Shown: positions 1-11,020, counted from the first letter of the stretch. The stretch: DNA of 38,429 bases from Priapulus caudatus (GCF_000485595.1 NW_014577558.1:33983-72411), one strand, 5' to 3'. The notes: a model not told the origin generated them from the letters alone. Translations and numbers: made by a program.

Positions 1-475
1 CCTCGCCTTTCCTTTTTGCTACTCCTGCCTTGTGTGCTTGTCCCCGTCCCCCACTTCCTCCTCCGGTCTTCTCTATTCACCCTTCTTCTCCCTTCCCGTT
101 TCCATCCGTTTTTTCCATCTGTTCTTTCTTTCTCCTCGTCACATCCCCTGCTCTTTCTGCGCTCTTCATTTCCTTCTCTTCTCTTCTTCTCCCTACTCCT
201 CCCTCTTCTCCTCCCCCCTCCCGGCTTCCCCCTCTTTCCTCGCCCCCTCTCTTTCCTTTCGCTCTTCTCCATTCTTCGTCTGTCTTTACCCCCCTCTTCC
301 CTTCTGCTAGCCTTTATTCTTCTTTCTTCCCTACCTGCCCCCTTCATCCCGTCTCTCTCCTTACCGCATTCCCCTCCTTTCTCCCAGCTTCCTTTCCTTA
401 CTTCCCCCCTCCCGCATTTTCCTGTTCCTTCCTCTTCGCCCCCCCTCCGCCCTCCTCGCCTTTTCTCCCCCATTA
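1..475. repeat. Polypyrimidine tract (C/T on + strand)
   Basis: About 475 bases almost entirely C and T on the plus strand, as degenerate runs of ctt, cct and ccctc with no fixed unit. Open frames across it translate to Ser/Pro/Leu/Phe-rich low-complexity peptides and are by-products of the composition. Such strand asymmetry can form triplex (H-DNA) structures. No gene is seen. Confidence 0.85.
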
Positions 476-519
476 GGCATTTATGTGCCCATGCCGCTGG
501 GATTGACAGTACCTTTGCT

Positions 520-928
520 GTTATATATAACATATATATATATACTATCATGTTATACTGATATATATATCATATATAAATATATATATTATATACTTAT
601 GCCATGCACGCGGGCGGCACACGCCATATTATCATGTGACATGGCTGTACATTATACTATATATTCCCTGGCTGAGTAAACTTTTCACAACTAAAATCAC
701 ATGGATTATAAGGTCGTATATATATATATACATACGCATGACATATTATAATATGTGCTAACTAGCTTCATGTGCCCATGGTTGATGGGACAGTACTTTT
801 CTGTAGTTAATACAATATATATAATATGCATGTATATATTAGTAGTATATATATATATATATATATATATAATACTATATACACATATATAATTACATTA
901 TATATATATTATATATATATTATATATA

Positions 929-960
<32 letters not shown>
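520..960. repeat. (TA)n and AT-rich microsatellite cluster
   Basis: Several runs of alternating ta/at, at about 523-545, 559-595, 717-731, 845-872 and 889-960, separated by short unique pieces. Two of those pieces share a 'catgtgcccatg(c/g)' type sequence near 480 and 770, which suggests local duplication. Confidence 0.85.
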
Positions 961-1500
961 GCAAAAGTTACTGCTCAATCAACCGCTGCCGGTGCCGCGC
1001 ACATAAATACTGGTTAATTTAATGACAAAAACCACTATAACAAGTTAAACAAAATATATAACTTAGGCACACTTCGCTATAGTTAGCTTTGAATAGTTTA
1101 TCTCCACATATTTTATAAATACATTACCAATCTAAAGTTATTTTTAATATCGCCCTAAAAAAACCAACAGCATTCAGCACTGTGTGAGCACATTATAACA
1201 AAACATATGAAAATTCAGTAACTACTTTAGTTACGCCTTTTCGCATATTTATTAATACATCACAACTATACCCCCGTTGCACTTCTCTACTAACTTCAAA
1301 CGACCGAACTACCCCAACTTCATACTAAAAGGTTACTTACTAGTTAGTTTTACAACGCTACCCCCTCAAAAATATAATGTTAGCTTTCCTGCTAGCTTAT
1401 TTTTTATGCAATTTACTCTATAAGCTCATATACCTCCCTCTCAATGCTAAAAAAAGTGTCATAACACAAACATCACATAATTCTTATCAAGCATGGTAAC
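961..1500. other. AT-rich unique DNA, nothing recognised
   Basis: No long open frame, RNA gene or repeat is evident. The composition is A/T-rich with scattered stop codons in all frames. Confidence 0.6.
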
Positions 1501-1503
1501 ATA

Positions 1504-1570
1504 TAATATATATATATATATATAGACCCCAACACATGTAGTATATATATTATATATATATAATATATAT
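1504..1570. repeat. (TA)n microsatellite
   Basis: Two alternating ta runs separated by about 20 unique bases ('gaccccaacacatgtag'). Confidence 0.8.
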
Positions 1571-1573
1571 TGT

Positions 1574-1754
1574 ACCAGCCTTAATGTGATTTTTGGTTGA
1601 ACAATCCTAAAGTACGTGGAACATAATGACCCTGCTCCATGGCCGATCTAAACCGATGCAATGGTCGTGGCCGGTGCCTTGCACTCAGGGACGTGAGCTG
1701 TGATCCGCCAGGCTGGCTATTGAGAACTGCCATATTAGATCTGCGAATAAAAAG
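1574..1754 (-). other. GC-richer block, possible 3' exon or SINE-like fragment
   Basis: On the minus strand a strong acceptor-like sequence, a pyrimidine run ending 'tttttattcgcag', is followed by a 50-codon frame. That frame starts ATG GCA GTT CTC at about 1733 and ends TAA before the (TA)n run. The block is clearly GC-richer than its flanks. The sequence 'ggttgaacaatcc' near 1593 weakly resembles a Pol III B box, so a short interspersed element is an alternative. Joined in phase 0 to the donor at 2155, the acceptor would give a stop after one codon, so a direct join of those two is not productive. Confidence 0.25.
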
Positions 1755-2155
1755 AAATCAAATATTAGATCTCCGCAGAGGCTATATCCTGCTCCCGTGA
1801 TTTATTGGTTTGTGCACTTTACGACATTACCAAGAAGCAATAATATAACTGTCTATTCATAAAAAGTTAGTTATGATTGCAGTTCAAGTTAAGGGGTATC
1901 ACCGAATTTTTGTCGAGTACTATTTACATCTAATAAAGAGTAGGAGAAACCAGTAAAGAGTGGTAAGAGAAACAATAAGTTGAACAGTGCAATATTCTCC
2001 CATAGGGGAATTATTTGCGTGTAAAAGCGCCTTAATATTTTGTGTGAGCCAAAATACGCATCCGTAGAACGAGACAAAATACTATATGTTAGAAATAAAT
2101 CGATCATCAAAAATGCCTGACGACATTGGCCAAAAAATTCGAAGCCCTTACTTAC

Positions 2156-2233
2156 TTCTCCCGTCGCAGCTCCCACCACTCCGCTCGCTTCCTTCCTCGC
2201 GCGCGCGGTCAGGCAGCATAGTCTCTTAGCCAT
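2156..2233 (-). CDS. Candidate first coding exon, unknown protein
   Basis: On the minus strand 'aagaaaATGGct' gives a good initiation context (A at -3, G at +4). The frame reads 26 codons (begins MAKRLCCLTARA, ends AATGE) and then meets GAA|GTAAGTA, close to the ideal 5' splice donor, with the intron starting at base 2155. Upstream, 'attttttgtttag' near 2314 would also serve as an acceptor if this were an internal exon; the frame stays open to there (reads VLKRIRFKPQ). The segment is rich in CpG and in Arg/Ala/Lys codons, unlike the AT-rich surroundings. I do not recognise the peptide and cannot find a convincing next exon between 1 and 1889. Confidence rests only on the signals and on composition. 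Confidence 0.25.
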
Positions 2234-2597
2234 TTTCTTAATAACTGCTCGAGCTCTGCCCAATCCGTGTAGCCTGTTCTGTGGCTTGAAGCGGATTCTT
2301 TTTAACACATTCTAAACAAAAAATGATTTCAAACTTCTCCCGTAAAATGATTTAATTGGCACTCCCAACTCATAAATTTAAAAGCTATGGTTAAAATAAA
2401 AGTCAATCTTTTTGTCAATCAACTATCGAAAGTAATGGGTTTGCTAAAAAATAACACTTGCAACATTTTCAAATTTTGAATGAACAGCATTAACCAATTC
2501 TATTAACCAAGAACTGAGCATACATTCTCCTTTCCGAAATAGTGCAAAACACATGCGGTTGTTATATCCCGCTATTATTATAATTGAAACAATGTAA

Positions 2598-2603
2598 TTT
2601 ATT
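2598..2603 (-). promoter_or_regulatory. Poly(A) signal AATAAA
   Basis: Minus-strand AATAAA lies about 25 bases downstream of the TAG stop of the candidate gene at 2628-3338, which fits a 3' end signal. It sits in AT-rich DNA, so chance is possible. Confidence 0.35.
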
Positions 2604-2627
2604 ACTATTTAAGGTCCAGCCCTATAA

Positions 2628-3338
2628 CTAGATCTCCCTGGCGCTGGCCAGCTTCTTCAGAATGCTTGAAGCCTCTCCTTGTTCCCTTCCCCTGCCAATG
2701 AAGCGGCCCTGGCCAGACGCTACCAGTAGTATGCCCGCTTCGCGCAGCGACGCCGGCGAAGCCATTTCGTCTGTGCGATGCTCCTCCAGTACGATGTCCC
2801 GGAGATCAGCGCCACACTCGTAAATTAACAATGCATGCGTTGCGTCTGGGTTTCCGGGTGCTTAAACCAGTAGGCACATTTTATAATTAATATCAGGATC
2901 ATCTATTTAATAATTAACGATAATCTGATCTAAACAACCTGAATAACGCGAGAATAATCAAAATTTACTTATTTAGGGTTTGTTATTTTTGAGCAAGATT
3001 ACTACACAACCCAACAGTATATGGCTGCAATCTACACATTATATTCTCTAATCACAGCCTCTAGCTTTCAAGCTGACACTTTTCACATAAAAGGGTATCA
3101 TTCCATTACCCATTGACTTTTCACTATGCCTGGCGAAGTCTCTCCAGCCAACAGCCTCAGCGCTGTGTTCGAGCTCTTTTGCTATAGTTTTCACAACGGC
3201 GCAAGCGTTCCACACCTTCTGGCCAACGCGTTGCACCTTCCCAGCTGTCCGGTCCTCTCGATGCGTAGCTTTAGATATCGTGTTTATGATTCTCGCGTGT
3301 TGTCTGCTCTCGCCCCGCGTCGCCTTTGTGCGCGACAT
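2628..3338 (-). CDS. Candidate two-exon small gene, unknown protein (~150 aa)
   Basis: Exon 1 runs from ATG at 3338 to 3110 (context gagtggATGtcg), with 76 codons plus one base, then G|GTAATG. Exon 2 begins at 2845 after 'aaacccag', or at 2860 after 'ggtttaag'. Both acceptors keep the phase. It runs to TAG at 2628, followed by AATAAA at 2603-2598. The intron of about 250 bases is AT-rich, while both exons are GC-rich with ordinary codon variety. The protein would be 148-153 residues, hydrophilic, with no signal peptide or membrane segment. Exon 1 has a Lys/Arg-rich, probably helical part (KTIAKELEHSAEAVG). Exon 2 is acidic then basic (DIVLEEHRTDEM; GRGREQGE). I recognise no family. The weak points are the GTAATG donor and the poor pyrimidine tract. 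It may instead be two independent fragments of an old mobile element. Confidence 0.3.
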
Positions 3339-3339
3339 C

Positions 3340-3990
3340 CACTCTCTCGCACGCGCGCCTCAGAGCATTTTCTCCGTATGTTCGCTGTCGCTTCGTACCT
3401 GCTACTAATATTTAGCAACAACACTGGATTGAATTCTATCTTCCATGCCAGTAATCCTAATTAAGGTCATATAACAAGGCTGGGAAACTATTGCTCGCCA
3501 CTTAGTCAGCGTTTCCACTTAGCCATCATGATCGCGACAGAGCTTGACAAAAGCTCATTAAACTTTGCACAGTTGCTAGCTTATATGGCAGTACAATCAA
3601 ATAATTAGGGCAGGGGCTGCCCAATGTAGACTTCATTCCTTAGAAAGGTGAATTATCGCCATGCATTCATGTTCAAAACCACCCCCCGCCTAGCTATACT
3701 GCGCGCATTTGTGTACAGCGCGATGGTAACCCGGCCCCCCCCCTTTCCCTGCGCGCTTTTACGCGATATCATGATATATGCGTCCTATGTATTACACTCT
3801 CATTTACTTCTCCAGGCGGCAGCCAGAGCTAGAGTTACATTTCTTAGAAATGTACAAAGATAATAGACACCATATCTTAGCTATAATCATTGGTGCTAAT
3901 ATCTGACGTTAATTGACGCTACGATTAGTCAATATATGTTAGCATAACATCCCCTGCGCGCTTTATCGCCCCTCTATGAACTTCAATGAT
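3340..3990. other. No gene recognised
   Basis: Unique sequence with a C-run at about 3733-3746 and two copies of 'ccctgcgcgcttt' (3748 and 3951 regions). Short plus-strand open frames here overlap the minus-strand candidate or lack any supporting signal. Confidence 0.5.
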
Positions 3991-3998
3991 ACGCACGG

Positions 3999-4471
3999 CT
4001 ATAGACGGAATCTTTCCACCTGAGCATTGTTCTTGTCCTCTGACGCTGCCCTGTTGTGATCGTCTCTTACCACGCTTGCTGCACCACCCAGCATCAGCTC
4101 AGTTGTAAACGACATATCCTTCATATATACATCACCAGTTTCAGGACGATGACGATGAACGTGCATCACTTTTCACTGTCCCAGTACCAGACAGCGCTGA
4201 CTGTTTTTTGCCTAGCACGCCAGCATCTAGTGATTAGTAACCACGCCATATATCGGTTTTGTCCGCGTGTACGAGTGCCAGGATCATTGTCTCAAAGACA
4301 AGATATATTTGCCGATACATTCCCAGTTTGTTGGAAAGTCTGGGGTGAAAAATCAGCTGCCATTTCTCTCTCGATCTGACTAACGTGCTCTGCCACTCTA
4401 GCATTTAATTTTCTACGCTTCGTCCAGTATGACGCTTGTGAATACTCAGCCATACTAACGTAATTAGTATC
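3999..4471 (-). pseudogene. Decayed coding sequence, possibly transposon-derived
   Basis: Two protein-like fragments lie on the minus strand in different frames. The upstream one starts after an acceptor-like 'tttgctttcccaacag' (exon from 4471). It has ATG at 4453 in good context (agtATGGct) and 53 codons ending at 4292; residues near its start read MAEYSQASYWTKRRKLNAR and continue as a charged helix (VAEHVSQIEREMAADF). The downstream one runs from ATG at 4166 to TAG at 3999, 55 codons, including PETGDVYMKDMSFTTELMLG and an acidic/basic end. Between them, 'CAGTCAGCGCTG...' reads Ser-rich in the third frame. The order and spacing suggest one reading frame broken by shifts or introns. The 'SYWxKRRK' style of N-terminus reminds me of proteins encoded by large animal transposons, but this is an impression, not an identification. 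Confidence 0.3.
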
Positions 4472-5092
4472 CTGTTGGGAAAGCAAACCTGGTAAAACAA
4501 AACAAAAGCGAATATACAATATACCGATTTGAATAAAAAATACACCAGGGCGAGCGATTTAATCCTTGATTGTACCTGTACGAAGATGTAGAATATATAC
4601 AATTATTAATTAATGTTAAGGTACAATAATGTGGGTTTTGCGTCGCATGGCTACATAATTGAGAAACATCCAACAAGTTCGCGGTGCCAGAACTTGCTAT
4701 AGTATTTTTTCTTGTAGCTAGGCAGGACCCCTAGAGAGAGAGTCTCGTCTGAGCGACGTAGAAGCGTGAGAGGCCAATTAAAAGCCATACCTGAATTCAA
4801 TATTCATAAAATGGAATAATTTCCACACGAGAGCAGGGTCGTTTTCGCTACAAAGAAATAACCATATATAGCTGAGCTGGCTGGTAGCGGGTAAAGACAG
4901 AGCGCTAGCAGGTTTAGGGAATATTCCTGATCCTGCCGGAACAAAACACAGCCGTGCACGCACGCATTGACACACACGGTACGCGCACGGCGGACGCCAC
5001 GTACACAGCCGGCGCACACTCATGACAGTTCCATGTATGGCTATAATATCAAGAGCTAATCATTGAAGACCTTCTAGCGTATTAATTATTTA

Positions 5093-5800
5093 TTTAGAGA
5101 GAGAAAAGAGAGAGAGCAGAGAAGGGGGATGGAGTGGACGGGGAGGCAATGGGAGAAAGAGAAGGCAGAGAGAAGCTAAGCAGAATTAGGAGAGAGCAGG
5201 GCAGGAGCCGCGCGCGGAGCAACGAGAGCGAGGAGACGAGATCGGACGAGAGAGCGAGGAGAGATGAGAGAGAGGTAGCGAGAGATAACCAGAGAGCGTG
5301 TGGCGCGGCGTCGCCGCGCCGCGCGGTGTGAGGAGGTGCTGCCTTGTGTGTTGAGAGAGAGCAGGGAGAGAGCGTGTGCCCGTTTATGCGTGTGTGTGTT
5401 GTGTGGTGGTGTGTTGTGTGTGTACGCTACCTCATATAACTGTGGGGTAGCCGTGTGTGTGTGATGTCCCCTCTTTTGCGTGTGCGCGCGTGTGTGTCTG
5501 AGGCAGAGAGAGAGAGGTGGTGCCACATCGTGTGTGTGTGGCCTTCTGTGTGTGTGTGTGTTGTCTGCAGAGCAGAGAGAGAGAGAGTCGTGCCGTGCGG
5601 TTACTTTGTATGTGTGTGTTGTGTGTCGCTGTGTACTCATGTGCGCCTTTGCTCGCCAACCGCAGTTCGCCTCCTTTGACTTTTGGTGTGTGTGTCGTGC
5701 TGCCTGGTGTGTTTCTCTGTGTGTTGCTGCGCCGCGCGCGAGTGTTGTGCGTGTGATCCTTGGTGTAGAGAGAGAGAGAGAGGTGGTGCGGTGCTTTGAT
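5093..5800. repeat. GA-rich then GT/GA-rich low-complexity tract
   Basis: 5093-5330 is purine-rich (gagag, gagcgag units). 5331-5800 alternates tgtgtgt blocks with gagagag blocks. Long open frames on both strands (Cys/Val-rich plus, His/Thr/Arg-rich minus) follow from the dinucleotide composition and are not genes. Confidence 0.8.
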
Positions 5801-5819
5801 TGATCGTGTGGTGTTTGTC

Positions 5820-6695
5820 TAGGTGAATCCAACAGTACTTATCCATTACTACGTACATACAGACAGTCGACAAACGTGATACCACTAGCTATTATAAAAA
5901 GGCTGCGTTCGATAGCTATAGAGTAGATGCAGTAAAATCCGGTAAATTTGCTGAACTCTCACATATGTAAACAAACTCAAGTTATATGAACATAATATGT
6001 GTTGCGCGTGCAATCTTCCGCATCAGCCTCAATGAGTCAATCTACGCAATCTGCCGACTGTCCTGTGGCAAGCCTCATTGAACTGTAGCCACTAAACCCA
6101 CGCTGCATAAACATGGCTCTGGTAATCGGGATCCATCTTACTGTCTAATATACTATTGCAATAATACTAGAGCCACTCGCGCAGAGCACAGACCTCGCCA
6201 AGGCAGTCGCTGAATTCTCTTCAATGCTGAACTTTTTTTATTAATTAATTACATAATGAAGTGGAAAAATTAATTAATTGCGATCCGCGCGATTAGTGCC
6301 GAGCGTGAGGTGGGGGGAGCGACTGTGGTTGCCCCTTAGCCTTAGGTGTCATGACTATTGTTACTGGCGTAGTAGTTGGTGTAAGTCTACAGCGCACAAC
6401 GCGAGTCCAGCTAACGGCGTAGAGCGGCCGACCGCAAAAAAGTTGTGAACGAGACCCAAGGCCCCCTTCAAACGTGGTGCAATAATCGTTGAAGACGGTT
6501 TCCGAACTTCCTTTGTCCCCAGTTAAAACACATTACAACACCCAACCAATGACAAGGACACAGCACAAACTAGCCACATCGCCAACAGATCAGCTATCAG
6601 TCCCTGCTCGTCGGTGGCCGTCTACGCTTCTAGAAAAACGACGACAGCGGCTTTAAGCCAAAAGAGTGTGAAAACATAACCTCCGCCAAGCCTCA
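5820..6695. other. No gene recognised
   Basis: Unique DNA without a convincing open frame or RNA gene. Contains short ttaattaatt runs near 6240-6285. Confidence 0.5.
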
Positions 6696-6699
6696 GTGC

Positions 6700-6930
6700 A
6701 TGCATGCGAGCAGCTGGTCGTTCGGCCTCTGAGGAATTACGACGAAAACTGTCGCTGCGCTCCTTGCAATCTCTCACGGAGAGAGCTTCGCGTTGGAAGG
6801 AACGATCGGATCCAACGGCCCCGCCAGCTGGTAGAAGCGAAAGGCAGAGTATATTAAAGTGTAGTAGTGTAAAGTCGGAATACGTTATTTGTTTAGAAGT
6901 GCGGTGCGTAACCGTTGTTGCGCATTTTTG
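6700..6930 (+). repeat. Dispersed repeat A, copy 1
   Basis: Shares order and much sequence with 13831-14051. Common blocks are 'cgaaaactgtcgctg', 'gagagcctcgcgt'/'gagagcttcgcgt', 'gaacgatcgga', 'ccgccagctgg', 'gtgtaaagtcg', 'tacgttattt' and 'gcgcattttt'. The two copies lie about 7.1 kb apart in the same orientation. The 75-codon frame across it is part of the repeat and is disrupted in the other copy. Confidence 0.75.
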
Positions 6931-6959
6931 AAAAATAATTAGTAATTTAGTAGGCCTGA

Positions 6960-8290
6960 TAGATTTGTTCGTGGTTTTTCTCGTTTACAAAAGACCTGAA
7001 ATATAAACTTGATACGCTGATAAACGAAATGTTGCGACCAGTGCATTATCAACAGAAGCGGCTTGCTTGCCTAGACCTTCCCGCTTTCCTCTCCTCTTAT
7101 CACAAAACACAGCACTTCATTACCCAACTTCCGTGGTCAAAATGGGCAGACATAAGCGCTGAAAACAATTGATATTTTTCACGCCACAACTTGTTTCTCG
7201 CAGGTGTATGATCCCGATAGCAATGATTACTCCGAGCAGAGAACCCCCGTTGATTCGCTCGACCGGGCCGGCGACCGAGCTTAGCCGTGCACCCGGGCAA
7301 CCATGCGCTACTGAGCTGGTGTGCGGGGGCGCTGCGTGGGCTTGTGACGCGATGCAGGACGAAGAGGTTGACGTCCGCATTCGGGACTTAAATGTCTGAA
7401 GTGCGCTTGGCGGGGTTTCTTAAAATGTGTGTTTATAACCGCATTACTTGCCCCGACGTTCGTGCCGGCGGGCACCAAATTGTATATGGGTAATATGCTA
7501 TTTACCTAGAGCAAGTCCGTGGTCGTTCCACCCGCAAGCTCCTGCGGTATCCAAAGGCTACTGACTTGGTTAAATTTCCTGCTTTTCTGGGTATATTATG
7601 GTATTGCGTTTATAGGGGTCGAAAATGAAAAGATGATAAATGCAGTTGATAAAGGCATAAAATATTCCGTACATTATGCGGTGTTAAAGAAACCCCTTAT
7701 AATGCCTTTATTTTTACACGGGGAGAAGGAATGAGAAATCGAGAACGGCGCTGAATAATACATATTTGGCTATTTATAACATATATTGGATTCGCGTTCT
7801 TCCACGTATTAACTAGGTGATTGTAAGGCAGATAAATGTGGGAAAGTACGATATGATTATTTAATTTTAATTGATTTATTCCCCCAGATAAAATACCGTC
7901 AAATAGACGTGCCTTAACCAAGTATTGGTGTTTGCCTTGGGTCAAATTGGCCCTTAGTAAACACTTATCCGCTAACGAGCCCAATTGTTTTTTTATGAAT
8001 ATACCTTATTGGTACCTCGTAAGGGTGTCTAATACTTTATTGTAATGTGCACATAGAACGGATGTGACCAAACCGGGATGTGTTAGGATTTAATACATAT
8101 CCAGGAACGCGAGTAAGCATAAGAGATTATTATACAAATACTAGATATTGACCTATTTTGGATCGTGTATAATTTACGATTCATTCTTGAGTGGCGAAAC
8201 AAGGGCGAGTGTGTAGAGGACGGAAATTAATTTTATGGAAAACGAGAAAGGTAAATATGAAGCAACGGTGATGGAATTTCGGAAGGTTAT
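6960..8290. other. No gene recognised; weak inverted repeat inside
   Basis: Mostly unique sequence. 'ggggtttctt' near 7413 and its complement 'aagaaacccc' near 7688, together with inner 'accgcatta'/'atgcggt', form a weak inverted repeat about 290 bp apart. It could be a small degraded element, but no target duplication is clear. Confidence 0.35.
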
Positions 8291-8299
8291 ATGGACGTA

Positions 8300-9290
8300 G
8301 AATGGGTTTAACGGTGATTTGGTAACGGATGGGTGAACGGGATGGAACGCGCATGGAACGGCATGGAACGGATGGGAAACGATCTAAATATGGGACAACT
8401 GAAACTAAGATGATGGATGGAAGCGAATAGAACGCGATTGCGAAGCGATGGAACGGAATGGAAACGGATGCGAATCGGATGGAATGGATTGGTAACGGAG
8501 TGGAGATCAGGACCCTAGGAACGCCAATAGATAAGCGAATGGCCATAACTGGATCTGGAACGGGGATGGAACGTTCGGACCTAGTAAGCCGGGGATAGAA
8601 AAATTGGATGGAAGCCCCCAAGAATAGAATCTTGGAATGGAAGGGCGCACCAACTGCGAAACTGGACATTAAGAGAACTGCGAAACAACTTGGTACAACG
8701 GCGTCATGGAATGGAAATGAGAGTAACTGCCGAAATCGGCCGTAAAAATAGGAAAGATCACCGGTCATGGAACCGGGAACTTTTGGAAGACGGACTGGAA
8801 CCGGCCATGGAAACGGGATGGAACGCGACTGGAAGGATACGAACGACGAACGTAGACACCGCGATAGAAACCAAACCGACGGACTAAAGAAACGGACGTA
8901 GCAACCGCGACACCTCCAGCAACATCCAGACAATAAAACCCGCACGCAGTTAGAGCACCTAGAACGGCATAGCACCCGCGATAGCGACAGCAGCATGCCG
9001 CAAACAAGCATGGAACAGATGGAGCCATGGATGGAACGCGGCGATAACGGCAAACAGCGATGGAACGGATGGAACACAGATGCCGCGACACGAGACACAC
9101 CATGAACGGCAGAATGGAACGGCCACAACTGCGAACGGCAAAGGATGGAACGGATGGAGACGCAAATGAGCAACGCGATAGAGAACGGACCAGGTAAGCA
9201 CGAAACACGCTCAGAACGGCATACGCGCAACACGCACGCACGATAGCAGCACTGAATAGAGACCCGACTAGACAACGCGAATAGAAGCGC
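8300..9290. repeat. Degenerate ATGGAACGG satellite
   Basis: About 1 kb of degenerate repeats of roughly 10 bases (ggaacggatg, atggaacgg), built on ggaac/ggatg pentamers. They are clearest at 8335-8380, 8440-8510, 8800-8830, 8990-9060 and 9110-9160. A 394-codon frame on the minus strand (8181-9365, Ser/Arg/Phe/Val-rich) arises because the repeat complement contains few stops. I do not call it a gene. Confidence 0.75.
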
Positions 9291-9298
9291 ACGATACA

Positions 9299-9299
9299 C

Positions 9300-9359
<60 letters not shown>
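9299..9359. repeat. (CA)n microsatellite
   Basis: About 30 uninterrupted ac/ca dinucleotides, abutting the degenerate satellite. Confidence 0.95.
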
Positions 9360-9361
<2 letters not shown>

Positions 9362-9748
9362 ACACCTACGGTTCTTAAAATGTTGTTTTGCATACATTGA
9401 CAAAATACTTTGACATTGTCCATTATTTATTGTTTATTATTTAATTAATTAACTTATATAATTATTATTTTTACACAGTAACTAGACAAAAGAATTAACT
9501 ACATAATATAACTAAAGGTAAAATATTGGGGGCCGTAAGTAATTTCAATTGGCTTTCATTTCAAAAGCCGAATCCCCCCCCCCGCTCGCGCAATGCGGTT
9601 TCCTGCCTCCGTGGATAAATAGACTAGTGTGCTCCACCTGCACTGCTGCGGAATTCTCCGATTAATATACCCACGTTAGTTGCAGCTTCCTCTCATATTC
9701 CCCACTAGATGGCGTTACAAGGTAGCTTGTTCCGCAGCCGCCGTGCGT

Positions 9749-9869
9749 GGAGGGGGTCCATGCCCCTCCCCTTTGGCATCCGGAATACTCTCTAATTTTC
9801 AGTGGCATCCGGAATACTCCATGATTTTGGGCTGGCATCTGGAATACTATTTAACCTGCAGCCAGCACC
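9749..9869 (+). repeat. Short tandem 'gcatccggaatactc' repeats with adjacent hairpin
   Basis: Three imperfect units of about 32 bases contain 'ggcatc(c/t)ggaatact' (9776, 9803, 9834 regions). They are preceded by a hairpin at about 9749-9769, ggagggg / cccctcc. The phrase 'cggaatactctctaa' recurs near 11505. Confidence 0.6.
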
Positions 9870-10220
9870 CGAATAATACATAAGCAAACAGTAACCAATA
9901 GTCCAATACACAACATTTATTAACCTCTTTATTCATGCACACTATTTATTAGGGCCTTAATGTCATGCTTGTTAGAGGCAAATAATTGAAGAAAAGGTAC
10001 AGACTTTATGCCCAGAAGTCGGCAAATCTGCTGTTGAATTTGATTTGCCTTCCTGTCCTGCTTCTGGGTTGTGTGATGCTACTACTGGTAGTACCAGGGG
10101 CGGATCCAAGAATTTCAAAAAGAGGGGGCACCAAATGAGCAATATGTAGTGAAATGTGGGGGATGATACGGCGAGAGAGCGGAGCGACCAAGCCCGAGCG
10201 AGCGAAGCGAGTGAGGGGGG

Positions 10221-10403
10221 CAGGGGCGTGTACAGGATTTGGACAAGGGGGGGTCTAACCGTAACCCATACTTACGAGCACGCGAAGGGGGGGTCTGGGG
10301 CCCTCCTTCAGAAAATTTTGAAATTAGACCCCCTCAGATGCGTTTTCTGCGCGAGCAGGGGGGGGGGTCCGGACCCCCTGGACCCCCCCTGTACACGCCC
10401 CTG
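10221..10403. mobile_element. Nested hAT-like MITE (183 bp)
   Basis: Perfect 16-bp terminal inverted repeats, caggggcgtgtacagg and cctgtacacgcccctg, lie within the larger element. The element is G-rich (several ggggggg runs) with an internal self-complementary 'gggtccggaccc'. Flanks are gagggggg (left) and gggggagc (right); insertion into a G-run blurs the target duplication. Confidence 0.75.
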
Positions 10404-11020
10404 GGGGGAGCTTTTGCACTTTTTAGCTTAAAATGGTGCAATCTGGTGCATACTGTAGAGGGTATTTTAACTCATATTGCAGCAAGCATTTATGTGTTAA
10501 ATTTGATCAGTGGCGTGACCAGCCTTTCGGTATTAACCGTCAAATGTACCGAGAAATTACATTACACTGAAATGTTTTAAACCTTATATATTTCTGACAT
10601 GATCATGTGGTATTACAGAAGCACATTCACATATCAAATAACTATTGCAGGCTAGAGAAAAATAATTATGGCAATTTCAAAAAAAAAATCTTGTGATAAC
10701 TCGAATATATTTCAAACTTGAAAGAATGTTTGTATTAGTATGAGTATGTCATTACAGAAGCAAAATAAAATTAGTACTTTCTTCCCTAATGAAACATCCG
10801 GTTACATACATGTATGACATATAACAGTTGCAGGCCAGAAATATATCTCTAACAATGTAAAAATCAAATTCTTGTAATGACTCTGAGATGTTTTCTTTGG
10901 CAGGAAATTCAGAAGAATGACTGACAAATTTGAATAGTTATGTTAAACATGAAAATGGGTCATGTCACAACTGGAACCTCATCTTGTAACCTTATTTACA
11001 ACATTGAAATTGAGAAAAAT

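Noticed and set aside
3126-3464. 112-codon plus-strand frame
   Set aside because: It is antisense to the better supported minus-strand exon at 3338-3110, with no splice or poly(A) context of its own.
4778-5023. 81-codon minus frame starting at a real ATG (5023) and ending near a CAG|GTATGG donor-like site
   Set aside because: Poor initiation context and a Cys/Arg-rich start from GC-rich repeats. Joining the donor to the acceptor at 4471 gives the wrong frame for the downstream protein-like fragment, so I do not call it an exon.
5176-5885. 218-codon minus frame and overlapping plus frames
   Set aside because: GA/GT dinucleotide composition makes several frames open at once; none has a plausible protein pattern.
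7411-7700. Inverted repeat ggggtttctt ... aagaaacccc as a MITE
   Set aside because: Only about 10 bases pair continuously and no target duplication is visible, so it is too weak to call.
8181-9365. 394-codon open frame on the minus strand
   Set aside because: It spans the (CA)n run and the ATGGAACGG satellite. The peptide is a degenerate repeat with poly Cys-Val at its start, so it is a composition artefact.
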